From Bacteriovoracaceae bacterium UBA3083 (lineage in GTDB: Bacteria; Bdellovibrionota; Bacteriovoracia; Bacteriovoracales; Bacteriovoracaceae): a DNA stretch of 64,000 bases. The DNA lies in assembly GCA_002366565.1 (NCBI GenBank), contig DFBJ01000013.1:847160-911159 (forward strand). Direction: 5' to 3'. The number at the start of each line of letters is the position of its first letter. Position 1 is the first letter of the stretch. A program made the position numbers and the translations under genes. Below are positions 8,434-16,362 of the stretch, in pieces. Below the pieces are notes generated by a model. That model was not told where the DNA came from. It worked only from the letters and a program-made list of their open reading frames with translations, and ran no database searches.

Positions 8434-9695
8434 AAACACTCCTTATTTTGACTTAAAACTTTCTCTTGTATTCTAAACAAAGGAATTAATACAAAAAACC
8501 AAGCAATTAGACAAATCCCTAGGCAATATTCTACAAACGTTTCGCTTTGATAAAATACTAATATTAGTGAAATAACCCCTTTTGCCATCCTATACACAAG
8601 CATATCAACTACATACTTGGCTCCATACTTTTGTCTAGCGATAAGAGGAAAATATAACATTTCTTTTGCTGCTGCGAATAAAGAGTAGTCAGTTCCCTTA
8701 AATAATACAAAAGTAAGCATTACCGGAAAGATTGAGCTTGAGCCAAAAGAGAAACTTAGTCCTGAAACTAGAAAAAAGAAGACAGGAATAAAGAAGTGTA
8801 TCGTTCTATTTTTAACGACATTAAAAAGCAGCGGAATAATCAGAATCTGCATAAATAATGAAATTCCATTAATTGAAGAGTAAAGATTTCCTAGATAAGA
8901 AACTTTTTCAGCTTTAGTATGAACAAATCTCTCTAATAAAATATTGAACTTAAAATTTGTAAGGTTAATACAAAATTGAGAAAGAATAATTACAATAGCT
9001 ATTAAAAAAACGTACTTCTTAACTTCTAATATAGAATGGAGTGGTGATTCATCTTTTCTATTGTCTATTTTATCTAACTGATCAAATTTTTTCCCGGTAT
9101 ATTGAAAACAAAGACAAGCAACTAGAACAAAGAAAGTTCCAACAATTGTAATCCCTTCCGCTCCACCTATGTCTGCAGAGAATCTTGAAGTGATAATCCC
9201 TCCAAGAATTCCTCCAATAGAACCTAAAGCACCCATTGGACCGTATATTGTTTTTGCAACTTTATAACTAAGAATTGAATTAATGAAAGCTAAAACGGTG
9301 TGAACCATTAAGACGATGTAGACTTCTTTCCATATATAGAAAATATAAGCGAATGCATTAGTACCTGAGTGTAAAGAATAAAGAGACGAGGTAAAAACAA
9401 CTGCAGTTATGCCACCAATGGCCCAGAATAATCTATGAATAGAGTTATTAGCTTGAAACTTATTAAAGAATGTAACCGTCACACTTAGGGCAATTATAGA
9501 ATAAAACCAAACATGGGGAGACTTCTTTGCTCCATAGAGATCTAAAAAAATCGCCTCAGCAGCACTTCGAATCATAGGGTAAGAAAAAAATAAGAAAAAG
9601 AGAGTAAGACTTCCTAGAATGAGACCTCTTTTCTTTTCGCTACTTAAATCCAGTAACATGCCCTTTAGATCTCTAAAGTAATTCTTCTCTTCCAT
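8430..9695 (-). CDS. Polytopic transporter resembling NTT/ADP-ATP-translocase and MFS families
   Basis: 421 residues with about 12 predicted hydrophobic segments. The motif-like stretches PMIRSAAEAIFLDLYGA near the N-terminus, FYIWKEVYIVLMVH, and YGPMGALGSIGGILGG resemble nucleotide transporter (NTT/Tlc) relatives of the major facilitator superfamily. NTT proteins of intracellular bacteria import host nucleotides; in a predator this could take up prey nucleotides, but the substrate is inference. It is shorter than classical NTTs (~500 residues) and the membership is not certain; a generic MFS permease is the alternative. Coupled by an ATGA overlap to the downstream oligopeptidase, suggesting a shared nutrient-use operon. 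Confidence 0.6.
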   Translation of the reverse strand: MEEKNYFRDLKGMLLDLSSEKKRGLILGSLTLFFLFFSYPMIRSAAEAIFLDLYGAKKSPHVWFYSIIALSVTVTFFNKFQANNSIHRLFWAIGGITAVVFTSSLYSLHSGTNAFAYIFYIWKEVYIVLMVHTVLAFINSILSYKVAKTIYGPMGALGSIGGILGGIITSRFSADIGGAEGITIVGTFFVLVACLCFQYTGKKFDQLDKIDNRKDESPLHSILEVKKYVFLIAIVIILSQFCINLTNFKFNILLERFVHTKAEKVSYLGNLYSSINGISLFMQILIIPLLFNVVKNRTIHFFIPVFFFLVSGLSFSFGSSSIFPVMLTFVLFKGTDYSLFAAAKEMLYFPLIARQKYGAKYVVDMLVYRMAKGVISLILVFYQSETFVEYCLGICLIAWFFVLIPLFRIQEKVLSQNKECL

Positions 9696-9772
9696 AGTTT
9701 AATAGCCATCGTAAAATTGTTAACTAGCTAATGATATACGATTGCCGCGTTACATGAAACAAAACAAATAAT

Positions 9773-10462
9773 TTATTTTAAAATCAAAAAGACTTTATTT
9801 TTCTTTGTACCACTTGTTTTGGAGTATTGAACTCCATTTGAAACTGAAACACCTGAAGATTTCTCAGATAAGTTTTGAACTATACTTGCAAGATCTGCTC
9901 TTTGGCCCTTGCTGAGCTGTAATGATGTAGACAAGCTTGTTTTACTATCTGCAAGACTAATATCAACTTCTGTAAAATGCCCTTTAATCTTACAAGATAT
10001 TGTTATTAAGGATTCATTTACAACCAGCTGAGCTAGCTTATTTTCCATGACTCTTATTTTAGAAATAGATTTCTTCTGATTATTTTTTTGAGTATTCCCC
10101 AATTGAATAACTTTACCAAATTTAAGTTTAGAGGACTTTTTAAAGTTATCTTCTAGTGTTTCTACTTCAAAGAGACATTCTCTTTTCTTCACTTTGGAAT
10201 TTTCACTTTCGCGAAATTTGTAGTTCATGGACAGATACTTTTGAAATAGCTCAACCCTGTTCTCATCAACTCCAATATCAATACAATGCTTTCCATTATT
10301 TATATTTACAATGTCTTTATCGAGGGTAATTTGAGATAGATAGATCTTCACTCGGTCAAGCGAGACACTTCTATCAAAGCAATACTGCCTAAGCTCAAAG
10401 CTTAGAGCATTATTTATAGTAAAAAATAAGATAAGTGATAAAAGAAGATTACTCTTTTTCAC
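9773..10462 (-). CDS. Exported protein of unknown family downstream of the metal regulator
   Basis: About 229 residues from a GTG at 10462. A longer frame from 10519 exists but would place a hydrophilic N-terminus before the signal sequence. The first residues VKKSNLLLSLILFFTINNALS form a clear signal peptide. The mature part has three Cys residues, basic stretches and a C-terminal half rich in Ser/Thr/Val with beta-like alternation; VDISLADSKTSLSTSLQLSK vaguely recalls secretin-type strands, but this is not enough for assignment. The start lies inside the end of the DtxR-like gene (14-nt overlap), so the two are probably translated from one message. Confidence 0.6.
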   Translation of the reverse strand: MKKSNLLLSLILFFTINNALSFELRQYCFDRSVSLDRVKIYLSQITLDKDIVNINNGKHCIDIGVDENRVELFQKYLSMNYKFRESENSKVKKRECLFEVETLEDNFKKSSKLKFGKVIQLGNTQKNNQKKSISKIRVMENKLAQLVVNESLITISCKIKGHFTEVDISLADSKTSLSTSLQLSKGQRADLASIVQNLSEKSSGVSVSNGVQYSKTSGTKKNKVFLILK

Positions 10463-10988
10463 TAAGATGAGAGTCTCCAGTCTGACTTTCAAAAAACTTT
10501 TCAGCACTATCAAACTCACAAAAGTCTAAAGATGATTGAAAATTAAAAGCCGGAGGTACTTTCCCGCCTTCTTTTTGAATAGTTTCACACGTACAAGCTA
10601 GGTTTTTCATAAAGTCGAAAAACTTAGTACTTGTTTCAGAACTCATTAAGTGCTCCATTAAACAAGCATCTCTATCAGCTGTCTCTTCACTAACTCCAAC
10701 AAAGTCTTTTAGGAAGTAGTAAAGTAATGTTCTAGAAGAAAGAATTCTATGAACTTCGTCATGTCCTTTTTCAGTAAGAATAAGGAATTTACAATCCTCT
10801 TCCTCTTCAACAAAGCCTTTCTTTTTCAAGTTATTAAGAGCTGTTGAAACACTTCCCTTAGTTAGTCCAAGATCTTTTGCAATATCAGTAACTCTGGCAA
10901 AACCTCTCCCCTCTTTCAATTTATGAATAGTTAAAAGGTAATGGGCCATTGAATGTGATAGTTCTATTTCATGTGTTTTTGATGTCAT
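10449..10988 (-). CDS. DtxR/MntR-family metal-dependent transcriptional regulator
   Basis: 179 residues. An N-terminal winged helix-turn-helix (VTDIAKDLGLTKGSVSTALNNLKKKGF, about 38-60) is followed by the family dimerisation/metal domain with the typical DACLMEHLMS helix (Cys, Glu and His metal-ligand positions). No SH3-like third domain is evident, so the length fits the MntR branch (manganese) rather than full DtxR/IdeR. A CACTC-type Cys pair (LACTCET) near residue 134 is unusual. A TTTGC-N6-GCAAA dyad 51 bp upstream at 11039-11054 could be its own operator. Confidence 0.85.
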   Translation of the reverse strand: MTSKTHEIELSHSMAHYLLTIHKLKEGRGFARVTDIAKDLGLTKGSVSTALNNLKKKGFVEEEEDCKFLILTEKGHDEVHRILSSRTLLYYFLKDFVGVSEETADRDACLMEHLMSSETSTKFFDFMKNLACTCETIQKEGGKVPPAFNFQSSLDFCEFDSAEKFFESQTGDSHLSEKE

Positions 10989-11038
10989 AATATACCTTGT
11001 ACCAAACTCTATTGATGCGAGTCAAACGTCAACTTTTC

Positions 11039-11054
11039 TTTGCACTTAGGCAAA
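11039..11054. promoter_or_regulatory. Candidate metal-regulator operator (dyad)
   Basis: The 16-bp element TTTGCACTTAGGCAAA has perfect 5-bp half-sites TTTGC/GCAAA. It lies between the divergent DtxR/MntR-like gene and the exported protein at 11185. Known MntR boxes are AT-rich dyads with TTTGCC-type arms, so binding by the adjacent regulator is plausible but inferred. Confidence 0.4.
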
Positions 11055-11184
11055 ATTATACCATCCCCTGCATTCAATGTTAAGTCACTGATATTAAAGA
11101 AAATTACTATGTGGTGAGATTTTCCCATAGGCCCAATTTTTCGCTCGTGTTAAAATGATAAAGTATTGAAATAAGGAAATGGCA

Positions 11185-12897
11185 ATGAAGCGGAAGCTCT
11201 TTTTAAGTATATTCTTTTTATTATTCACATCAAGTATTTGTGCTCAGGCCATTATGGATACTCAGTATGGAAGTACGACTAATGTCGATAATCTAACTGA
11301 TCAAGAAAAAGATGAATCCGAAAACTTTGTACATAACGAAAAGGCCCAAAGAATATATGAAGAAGAATGTACAGCAGATGGTGATACCGAAGATGCTTGT
11401 CTAGGTAATAAAGCAGATCCAAAATTTCTAGGACTAAGTTCTTCAATGGTTAGTGCTCTATCTAAAGCATATGTGATGATCATGGGTACAGCTGGAGGAG
11501 ACCTAGCAAAACCTTTGAAAGAGCCTTTAACTGAAGACGCCAATCAAGCTGCAAATCAAGGTTCAGACGCAGCCTCAGCGGGAACGAAAGGTTCGGACGC
11601 AGCCTCAGCAGGAACAAAAGGTTCGGATGCAGCAAATAAAGGAGCAGATAGTGCTAATAAAACTGCTGATAAAAAGCAAGAGGAACAAAAAGATTATTGT
11701 AAATATATTCCCGTTGCAACTGAAGCAATTGCAATGCTCAATACAACTACTGAACAGTCCTCTATTTCAAGTCTTCCGACTCAAGAGGATACAGCACAAA
11801 GAGACTCTTTACTAAAAGCAGCTGCAAATCACGAAAGTAGAGCTAAAACGGCAAAGATACAAACAACAGGTTGGGGAGCAGGAACAGCTTGCTACGCCGC
11901 TATGATGGCATCAGGCTCTATTGCTTACAACAATACTGGAAATATTCTAAAACTAGGAGCATCTGCTCTACTTACTTCTTTTTATATGAGCCAAATTAAA
12001 GCACATGAGGACTATGCTGATAAGACAAAGGCCATTGCAGATAAAATGCCTAGTAAGGGAGACTGTAATCCTATTACCGATAAAATGTGTTTTTGTACTG
12101 AGGAAAGCTCAAAGACAAGAGCTGATTACCAGACTTACTGTCAGCCAGAAATGAGTAGCGCCACAATTGCGACAACATCAGAAAGAACAACTTGTATTGA
12201 TGACAATGCTGAAGATGATCCAGACTGTACTTGTGCTCAGACAGATACTTGTATCAGTAAAAAAGTTATGACAACAATTTCAGGTTTTGGCGGATCAAGC
12301 CTACTTACTACTCCTGTAATTAGTAGCTTCGGATCACTAGCTAATGGAGAACTTACTGCTGGAAGTTTAACATCTGCCCAAACAAGCTTAAATAGTGCCT
12401 TAGCAAAATTAAAGCAATTAGATACACAAGTGAAGCTAGATCCAAACGTTATTCTCACAGACACTCAAAAGGAAGAATTGCAGCTTCTAAAAGATATGGG
12501 AATACCTGAAAACCTAGCAACTCAAGTGGCCACAACTCCTGTCTCTTCAGCAGCTGCCAGCACAATGGCTAAATTTTCAAGTGGTACAAAAAGCACAAGA
12601 AGAAACTATTCAAATTCAGGTTATTCCAAAAAGAAAAAGAATAATGTTCTAACCTTTTCAAGTGGTGATGGAATCAATTCAAATAAGAAGAAAACGACAA
12701 ATAAGAAACCAGACTTCTTATCTCGTCTGGGTCTAAAGAAGAAAAAAAGTAAAAAGAATAATCAGGCCGTACTAAAGTTTGCTCAACAAGCCGAAGGAAA
12801 GGCACAGATCTCTAACAATAGTGACAGAAAAATCTTTGATATTATTTCTAGAAGATATCAAGTCTCGGGCTGGAGAAGGCTAGAATACATAAAGTAA
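11185..12897 (+). CDS. Large exported repeat protein, unknown function
   Basis: About 570 residues. The ATG at 11185 has AAGGA 7 nt upstream and starts the signal peptide MKRKLFLSIFFLLFTSSICAQA; an ATG 6 nt earlier is too close to the ribosome site. After an acidic Cys-containing segment, residues ~125-158 are a tandem repeat of about 10 residues (GTKGSDAASA), encoded by a 30-bp DNA repeat near 11558-11640. Two hydrophobic helices follow (around WGAGTACYAAMMASG and LGASALLTSFYM), then a Cys-rich patch (CFCTE, CTCAQTDTC), and a basic C-terminal ~110 residues with poly-Lys runs ending in DIISRRYQVSGWRR. I recognise no family. Two plus-strand genes follow closely. Confidence 0.75.
   Translation: MKRKLFLSIFFLLFTSSICAQAIMDTQYGSTTNVDNLTDQEKDESENFVHNEKAQRIYEEECTADGDTEDACLGNKADPKFLGLSSSMVSALSKAYVMIMGTAGGDLAKPLKEPLTEDANQAANQGSDAASAGTKGSDAASAGTKGSDAANKGADSANKTADKKQEEQKDYCKYIPVATEAIAMLNTTTEQSSISSLPTQEDTAQRDSLLKAAANHESRAKTAKIQTTGWGAGTACYAAMMASGSIAYNNTGNILKLGASALLTSFYMSQIKAHEDYADKTKAIADKMPSKGDCNPITDKMCFCTEESSKTRADYQTYCQPEMSSATIATTSERTTCIDDNAEDDPDCTCAQTDTCISKKVMTTISGFGGSSLLTTPVISSFGSLANGELTAGSLTSAQTSLNSALAKLKQLDTQVKLDPNVILTDTQKEELQLLKDMGIPENLATQVATTPVSSAAASTMAKFSSGTKSTRRNYSNSGYSKKKKNNVLTFSSGDGINSNKKKTTNKKPDFLSRLGLKKKKSKKNNQAVLKFAQQAEGKAQISNNSDRKIFDIISRRYQVSGWRRLEYIK
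11558..11645 (+). repeat. 30-bp in-frame tandem repeat
   Basis: Nearly three copies of a 30-bp unit (starting GGTTCGGACGCAGCCTCAGC) inside the exported repeat protein gene, differing by a few third-position changes. It encodes Gly-Ser-Asp-Ala-Ala-Ser-Ala-Gly-Thr-Lys. The high identity suggests recent slippage expansion, and copy number could vary between strains. Confidence 0.75.
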
Positions 12898-12909
12898 TCT
12901 GAGGAACAC

Positions 12910-13305
12910 ATGGAAGTGCAATCAACAAGTGAAAGCTTTTCACCAATACTTATCTATGACAGTGAATGCTCTCTATGTGAGAGATTTGCTTCTACAATTA
13001 AAAGAATGGATTCCACATCACATATAGAGCTTATACCTCTTAAAGAGGAAGAGGTTTATCAAAACTTCTCTATTCTTAATCGTTCAGAGTGTGAAAAAGA
13101 GATCCATCTCCTTATAGCAGCAGATCAAGTACTAAAAGGACCTAAAGTCATCGAGTACCTAATCACTTTAAATCCCACAATAAAAAAAATTTCATGGTTA
13201 ATTCAATCTAACGCAGGTCAAAAAGCTATGGATATTTTCTATAAATCCTCAAATCTCTACCGTGAGTCATTGCTAAATAGATGCCCAAAATGTAAGAATA
13301 AATAA
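12910..13305 (+). CDS. DCC-family (DUF393) thiol-disulfide oxidoreductase-like protein
   Basis: 131 residues. The family motif appears as IYDSECSLCERF (DxxCxxC, about residues 17-24), followed by a thioredoxin-like fold remnant and a C-terminal CPKC pair. DCC proteins are small presumed redox proteins without a firmly known substrate. It begins 12 nt after the exported repeat protein and precedes the GT2 gene by 24 nt, so the three are probably cotranscribed. The extra CxxC at the C-terminus is not part of the usual motif. Confidence 0.8.
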   Translation: MEVQSTSESFSPILIYDSECSLCERFASTIKRMDSTSHIELIPLKEEEVYQNFSILNRSECEKEIHLLIAADQVLKGPKVIEYLITLNPTIKKISWLIQSNAGQKAMDIFYKSSNLYRESLLNRCPKCKNK

Positions 13306-13329
13306 CTAATTAATTAGCTGGAGTTACAC

Positions 13330-14058
13330 TTGTTACCATTTGATCAAACACTGATTATCATCCCTACTTATAACGAAATAGACAATATAGAGAGAATGAT
13401 TACTACTCTCTTTAGTCTTCATAAAGGTGTACACCTTCTAATAATTGAAGATGGCTCACCTGACGGAACAGCTGAAGTTGTTAAGAAGTTTCAAGAAACT
13501 TACCCTGAACAACTACATATGATTCAAAGAACAGGAAAGCTAGGTCTTGGAACAGCTTATGTGACAGGATTCAAATGGGCCCTTGAAAGAGAGTATCAAT
13601 TTGTATTTGAAATGGACTGTGACTTTTCTCACGACCCTGCGCAAGTACCTGATCTTCTAGAAGCTGCTCAAACAAATGATCTTGTTATTGGATCTCGCTA
13701 TATTGATGGAATTAGAATCATCAACTGGCCATTTAGAAGATTACTTCTATCTTACCTTGCTTCCATCTACACAAGATTTGTAACAAATATTCCGGTATTT
13801 GATACTACAGGTGGATTCAAGTGTTTTTCAAGAAAAGCACTATCATCACTAGACCTAGATAATATCATTTCTAAAGGTTATATTTTTCAACTTGAACTGA
13901 ACTATAAAGTTTGGAGTAAAGGTCTTAAAGTAAAAGAAGTTCCAATCATTTTCTATGAAAGAAGAGATGGTCAATCGAAAATGGCCGGAGGAATTATCTT
14001 CGAGGCCTTATTTTCAGTACTAAGGCTTAGATTCAACAAGATGCTAGGAAAACTATAA
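13330..14058 (+). CDS. Polyprenol-phosphate mannose synthase-like GT2 glycosyltransferase
   Basis: 242 residues of GT-A fold, the length of soluble Dpm1-like enzymes. Motifs: IIIPTYNEIDNIE, the first Asp pair IIEDGSPDGT, EMDCDFSHDP (catalytic DxD-equivalent), GSRYIDG, and FYERRDGQSKM near the acceptor site. Dpm1-type enzymes move mannose from GDP-mannose to a polyprenyl phosphate at the inner membrane for lipid-linked or protein glycosylation. No C-terminal membrane domain is present. The start is a TTG with GGAG 7 nt upstream. A strong terminator follows immediately. Confidence 0.88.
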   Translation: MLPFDQTLIIIPTYNEIDNIERMITTLFSLHKGVHLLIIEDGSPDGTAEVVKKFQETYPEQLHMIQRTGKLGLGTAYVTGFKWALEREYQFVFEMDCDFSHDPAQVPDLLEAAQTNDLVIGSRYIDGIRIINWPFRRLLLSYLASIYTRFVTNIPVFDTTGGFKCFSRKALSSLDLDNIISKGYIFQLELNYKVWSKGLKVKEVPIIFYERRDGQSKMAGGIIFEALFSVLRLRFNKMLGKL

Positions 14059-14065
14059 ATACACT

Positions 14066-14092
14066 AGGCCTCTAATCAGAGGCCTTTATTTT
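14066..14092 (+). terminator. Rho-independent terminator after the GT2 gene
   Basis: 8-bp stem AGGCCTCT (14066-14073) / AGAGGCCT (14078-14085), loop AATC, followed by TTATTTT. It ends the plus-strand operon and may also serve the convergent metalloprotease gene at 14095. Confidence 0.85.
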
Positions 14093-14094
14093 AT

Positions 14095-15102
14095 CTAAAT
14101 ACCTTCGATATTCTGATTCCATATTACATTAACAACAACTGGATCATATCCCTCTTTTAAAATTTCATCTTTAAGTTCAACAATAGAAGAAAAGTTCTTC
14201 TTAAAAGACAAGTCCCATAATTCTTTAAAGCTAATACTTAAGTGTTCATTATCATTATTTAAATCGATAAGATCCCAAAGAAATGAATACACTCTCCACT
14301 CATTAGTTGGTCCAGTGCAAACATCACTTGGAACATGCTCTATTTCAAGTGGAGCTCTTCTAGGTACCATGTATTCAAATTTTGCCATTGGATCATTGAG
14401 ATCGACAGAAACCCAAGCTGAAAAGAAGCTTGCCCATCCTTCACTTAAAGCGAGCTCTTTTGAGTAACATTCATCTATCCTATGAGATCCTCCTCCACTT
14501 CTTCCAATTCGAGCATGAGAGTAAATAGCATGTCCTATTTCATGTCCAACCACATCCCATTGGTATCCCTTTGTGACATTAACAGTTCCATTGTAGTAAT
14601 CACCACCAGCAGGAAACTTGATTTTAATCTTTCCATTTATAAAAGAGTCTCTATCAATCTCTTTTAATTTCTCTGAAAGAGTATATGCAATATTTCTAAT
14701 TTTAAAATATTCTCCACCTGTGGAGTCATAGTTAAAAACTAACTTATGAGCATGACTACAGTGACCTTCAAACTCTAATTGAAACTCTCTATTCCAATCT
14801 CCAATTAATTTAAACTTATCCAGACTTAAATCTGTAGTGACCTTGAATTCATCACCAGAATTGCAGTTAAGTTTCCTATCAGCAGTAAAGCGAAGATCTT
14901 CAACTCTCTCTTCCACTCCATCTTTTACTATCACAGCACTTATCACGATTCCGCTTCTTCTAATCGGGTGATTTTCAACTTTATCTGGAACTAAATCTCT
15001 ATCTACTATCTTTTGAAGTGAGGGCTTTGATAAATCTGCTTCATGTGTATTTGCGAAAGATTTTACTGACAAGAGTAAAAAGAAGATTGAAATCCATTTC
15101 AT
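14095..15102 (-). CDS. Secreted zinc metalloprotease (gluzincin-like), unknown family
   Basis: 335 residues with signal peptide MKWISIFFLLLSVKSFANT. The catalytic site is VVGHEIGHAIY (HExxH, about residue 190), followed ~35 residues later by ELALSEGWASFF, whose Glu is a likely third zinc ligand, placing it among gluzincins. The N-terminal ~125 residues look beta-rich (EGHCSHAHKLVFNYDS) and may form a prodomain or binding module. Not a close match to any family I can name. Export and the active-site motif support a role in extracellular or prey protein digestion (inference). Confidence 0.75.
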   Translation of the reverse strand: MKWISIFFLLLSVKSFANTHEADLSKPSLQKIVDRDLVPDKVENHPIRRSGIVISAVIVKDGVEERVEDLRFTADRKLNCNSGDEFKVTTDLSLDKFKLIGDWNREFQLEFEGHCSHAHKLVFNYDSTGGEYFKIRNIAYTLSEKLKEIDRDSFINGKIKIKFPAGGDYYNGTVNVTKGYQWDVVGHEIGHAIYSHARIGRSGGGSHRIDECYSKELALSEGWASFFSAWVSVDLNDPMAKFEYMVPRRAPLEIEHVPSDVCTGPTNEWRVYSFLWDLIDLNNDNEHLSISFKELWDLSFKKNFSSIVELKDEILKEGYDPVVVNVIWNQNIEGI

Positions 15103-15191
15103 TGTACGTCCTTTAAATTAATGAGTACCTAATGGTATCTTTTAATTTAAAGGCGTGTCATGACTCTAAAAATCAAGAGTAAAACAATCAA

Positions 15192-15863
15192 TTATCTATC
15201 AAATGACTTTCTAGAGAAGATTTCTCTATTAAAAGGAACAAAAGTCATTAATACGAATATCCAAACTCCACCAAACTCTAGTACTTCACCTTTTTTTCCA
15301 CCCTGGATAAATTCAGTAAGTAATACAAGTAATAAGTAGGCTCCAATATGAAAATACTTAGGAAGTGGTACTCCCATTGCATTTACAATATTTTTTACTT
15401 TTTCAATTTTTCTATAAAGAAATGGAAGTATTAAAAAGTAAAATCCAATTAATATTCCAAGAATTGTTCCAAAGATTAATTTGTTAATCTTTGTTCCACC
15501 TACAATTAAATTATGAAGGTTTGTTTCACCTTGAGAGTTATGAGTTAGAAAAAAATCAGAAGATTGAATTCCAAATATTCTCTGCCCCCAAGAAATTTCC
15601 TCACCTGCTCCAAAAAAGAAGAGAGACCCTAGTATGATAGTGCAAAATAGAAATAACTTTCCTCTAAAAGGTTTCAAAATAGAAACTCTATAAAAACAAA
15701 GTACGCAACCAATCAATAGACCTAGAACAGTTAACCACTCTACAAAACCATCTTCTCTAGCAAAAGTTCCTTCGTACCATGTAACGTCGACATGAGAACC
15801 AATCACTCCAGTGAGAGCGACAATTAGAACTAACAAATAAGTAAATCTTTCAAGTGTAAACAT
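15192..15863 (-). CDS. Conserved membrane protein, unknown function
   Basis: 223 residues with about six hydrophobic segments. Between helices 3 and 4 is a conserved-looking polar block GAGEEISWGQRIFG followed by NSQGETNLHN, with Glu, Gln, Asn and His residues that could form a membrane-embedded active site. I recognise this as an uncharacterised bacterial family without a known role. Its ATG overlaps the rpiB TAA by one base (TAATG), so it is the last gene of an ahcY-rpiB-membrane protein unit. Confidence 0.75.
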   Translation of the reverse strand: MFTLERFTYLLVLIVALTGVIGSHVDVTWYEGTFAREDGFVEWLTVLGLLIGCVLCFYRVSILKPFRGKLFLFCTIILGSLFFFGAGEEISWGQRIFGIQSSDFFLTHNSQGETNLHNLIVGGTKINKLIFGTILGILIGFYFLILPFLYRKIEKVKNIVNAMGVPLPKYFHIGAYLLLVLLTEFIQGGKKGEVLEFGGVWIFVLMTFVPFNREIFSRKSFDR

Positions 15864-16303
15864 TAAACATCTTCTCCAATTTCATTAAACATTGCCACTC
15901 TATCTGAATGACGACCTTCTTGAAATTCTGCAGCTAACCAAGCTTCTGTAATCTTAACAATTTCATCCATTGTATTTATTCTAGCACCAACGCAAAGAAT
16001 ATTGGCATTATTATGCTCAATAGAAAGTCTTGCATCTAACTCAGATCTACAAAGAGCTGCTCTTGAGCCTTTATAACGATTAGCAACCATCGATACGCCA
16101 ATCCCAGACCCACAAAGAAGAACTCCCTTAGCTCCATCCTTTACCACTCCCTTAGTTAAGGCAGTTGCATAGTCAGGATAATCACAGCGAGAATTTTCAT
16201 GTGTCCCAACATCTTCAATGTTGTGACCAAGTTCAATTAAGTGTTTTTTTAGGATTTCTTTTTCTTCGAACGCTGCGTGATCACAGCCAATAAAGATCTT
16301 CAT
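15863..16303 (-). CDS. rpiB: Ribose-5-phosphate isomerase B
   Basis: 146 residues interconverting ribose 5-phosphate and ribulose 5-phosphate in the non-oxidative pentose phosphate pathway. Family motifs: IGCDHAAFEEKE at the N-terminus, DVGTHENSRCDYPDYA, and the anion-hole loop LLCGSGIGVSMVANR with the catalytic-type Cys. The ATG at 16303 gives the standard family length; an upstream in-frame start at 16336 would add ten atypical residues. Lies just after ahcY, possibly linking ribose released during S-adenosylhomocysteine recycling to central carbon flow. Confidence 0.93.
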   Translation of the reverse strand: MKIFIGCDHAAFEEKEILKKHLIELGHNIEDVGTHENSRCDYPDYATALTKGVVKDGAKGVLLCGSGIGVSMVANRYKGSRAALCRSELDARLSIEHNNANILCVGARINTMDEIVKITEAWLAAEFQEGRHSDRVAMFNEIGEDV

Positions 16304-16321
16304 AATCTCATCCGTAAACAG

Positions 16322-16359
16322 ACTCTCGCACTCCAAACGAAGTGTGAGAGTTGATTTTT
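16322..16359. terminator. Hairpin between ahcY and rpiB
   Basis: Stem ACTCTCGCACT (16322-16332) / AGTGTGAGAGT (16341-16351) with one wobble and an 8-nt loop. The T run (16355-16359) is on the plus-strand side, opposite to the direction of ahcY and rpiB. So it is an odd intercistronic hairpin (attenuation or mRNA end processing) and not a standard terminator for ahcY. Confidence 0.4.
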
Positions 16360-16362
16360 AAA

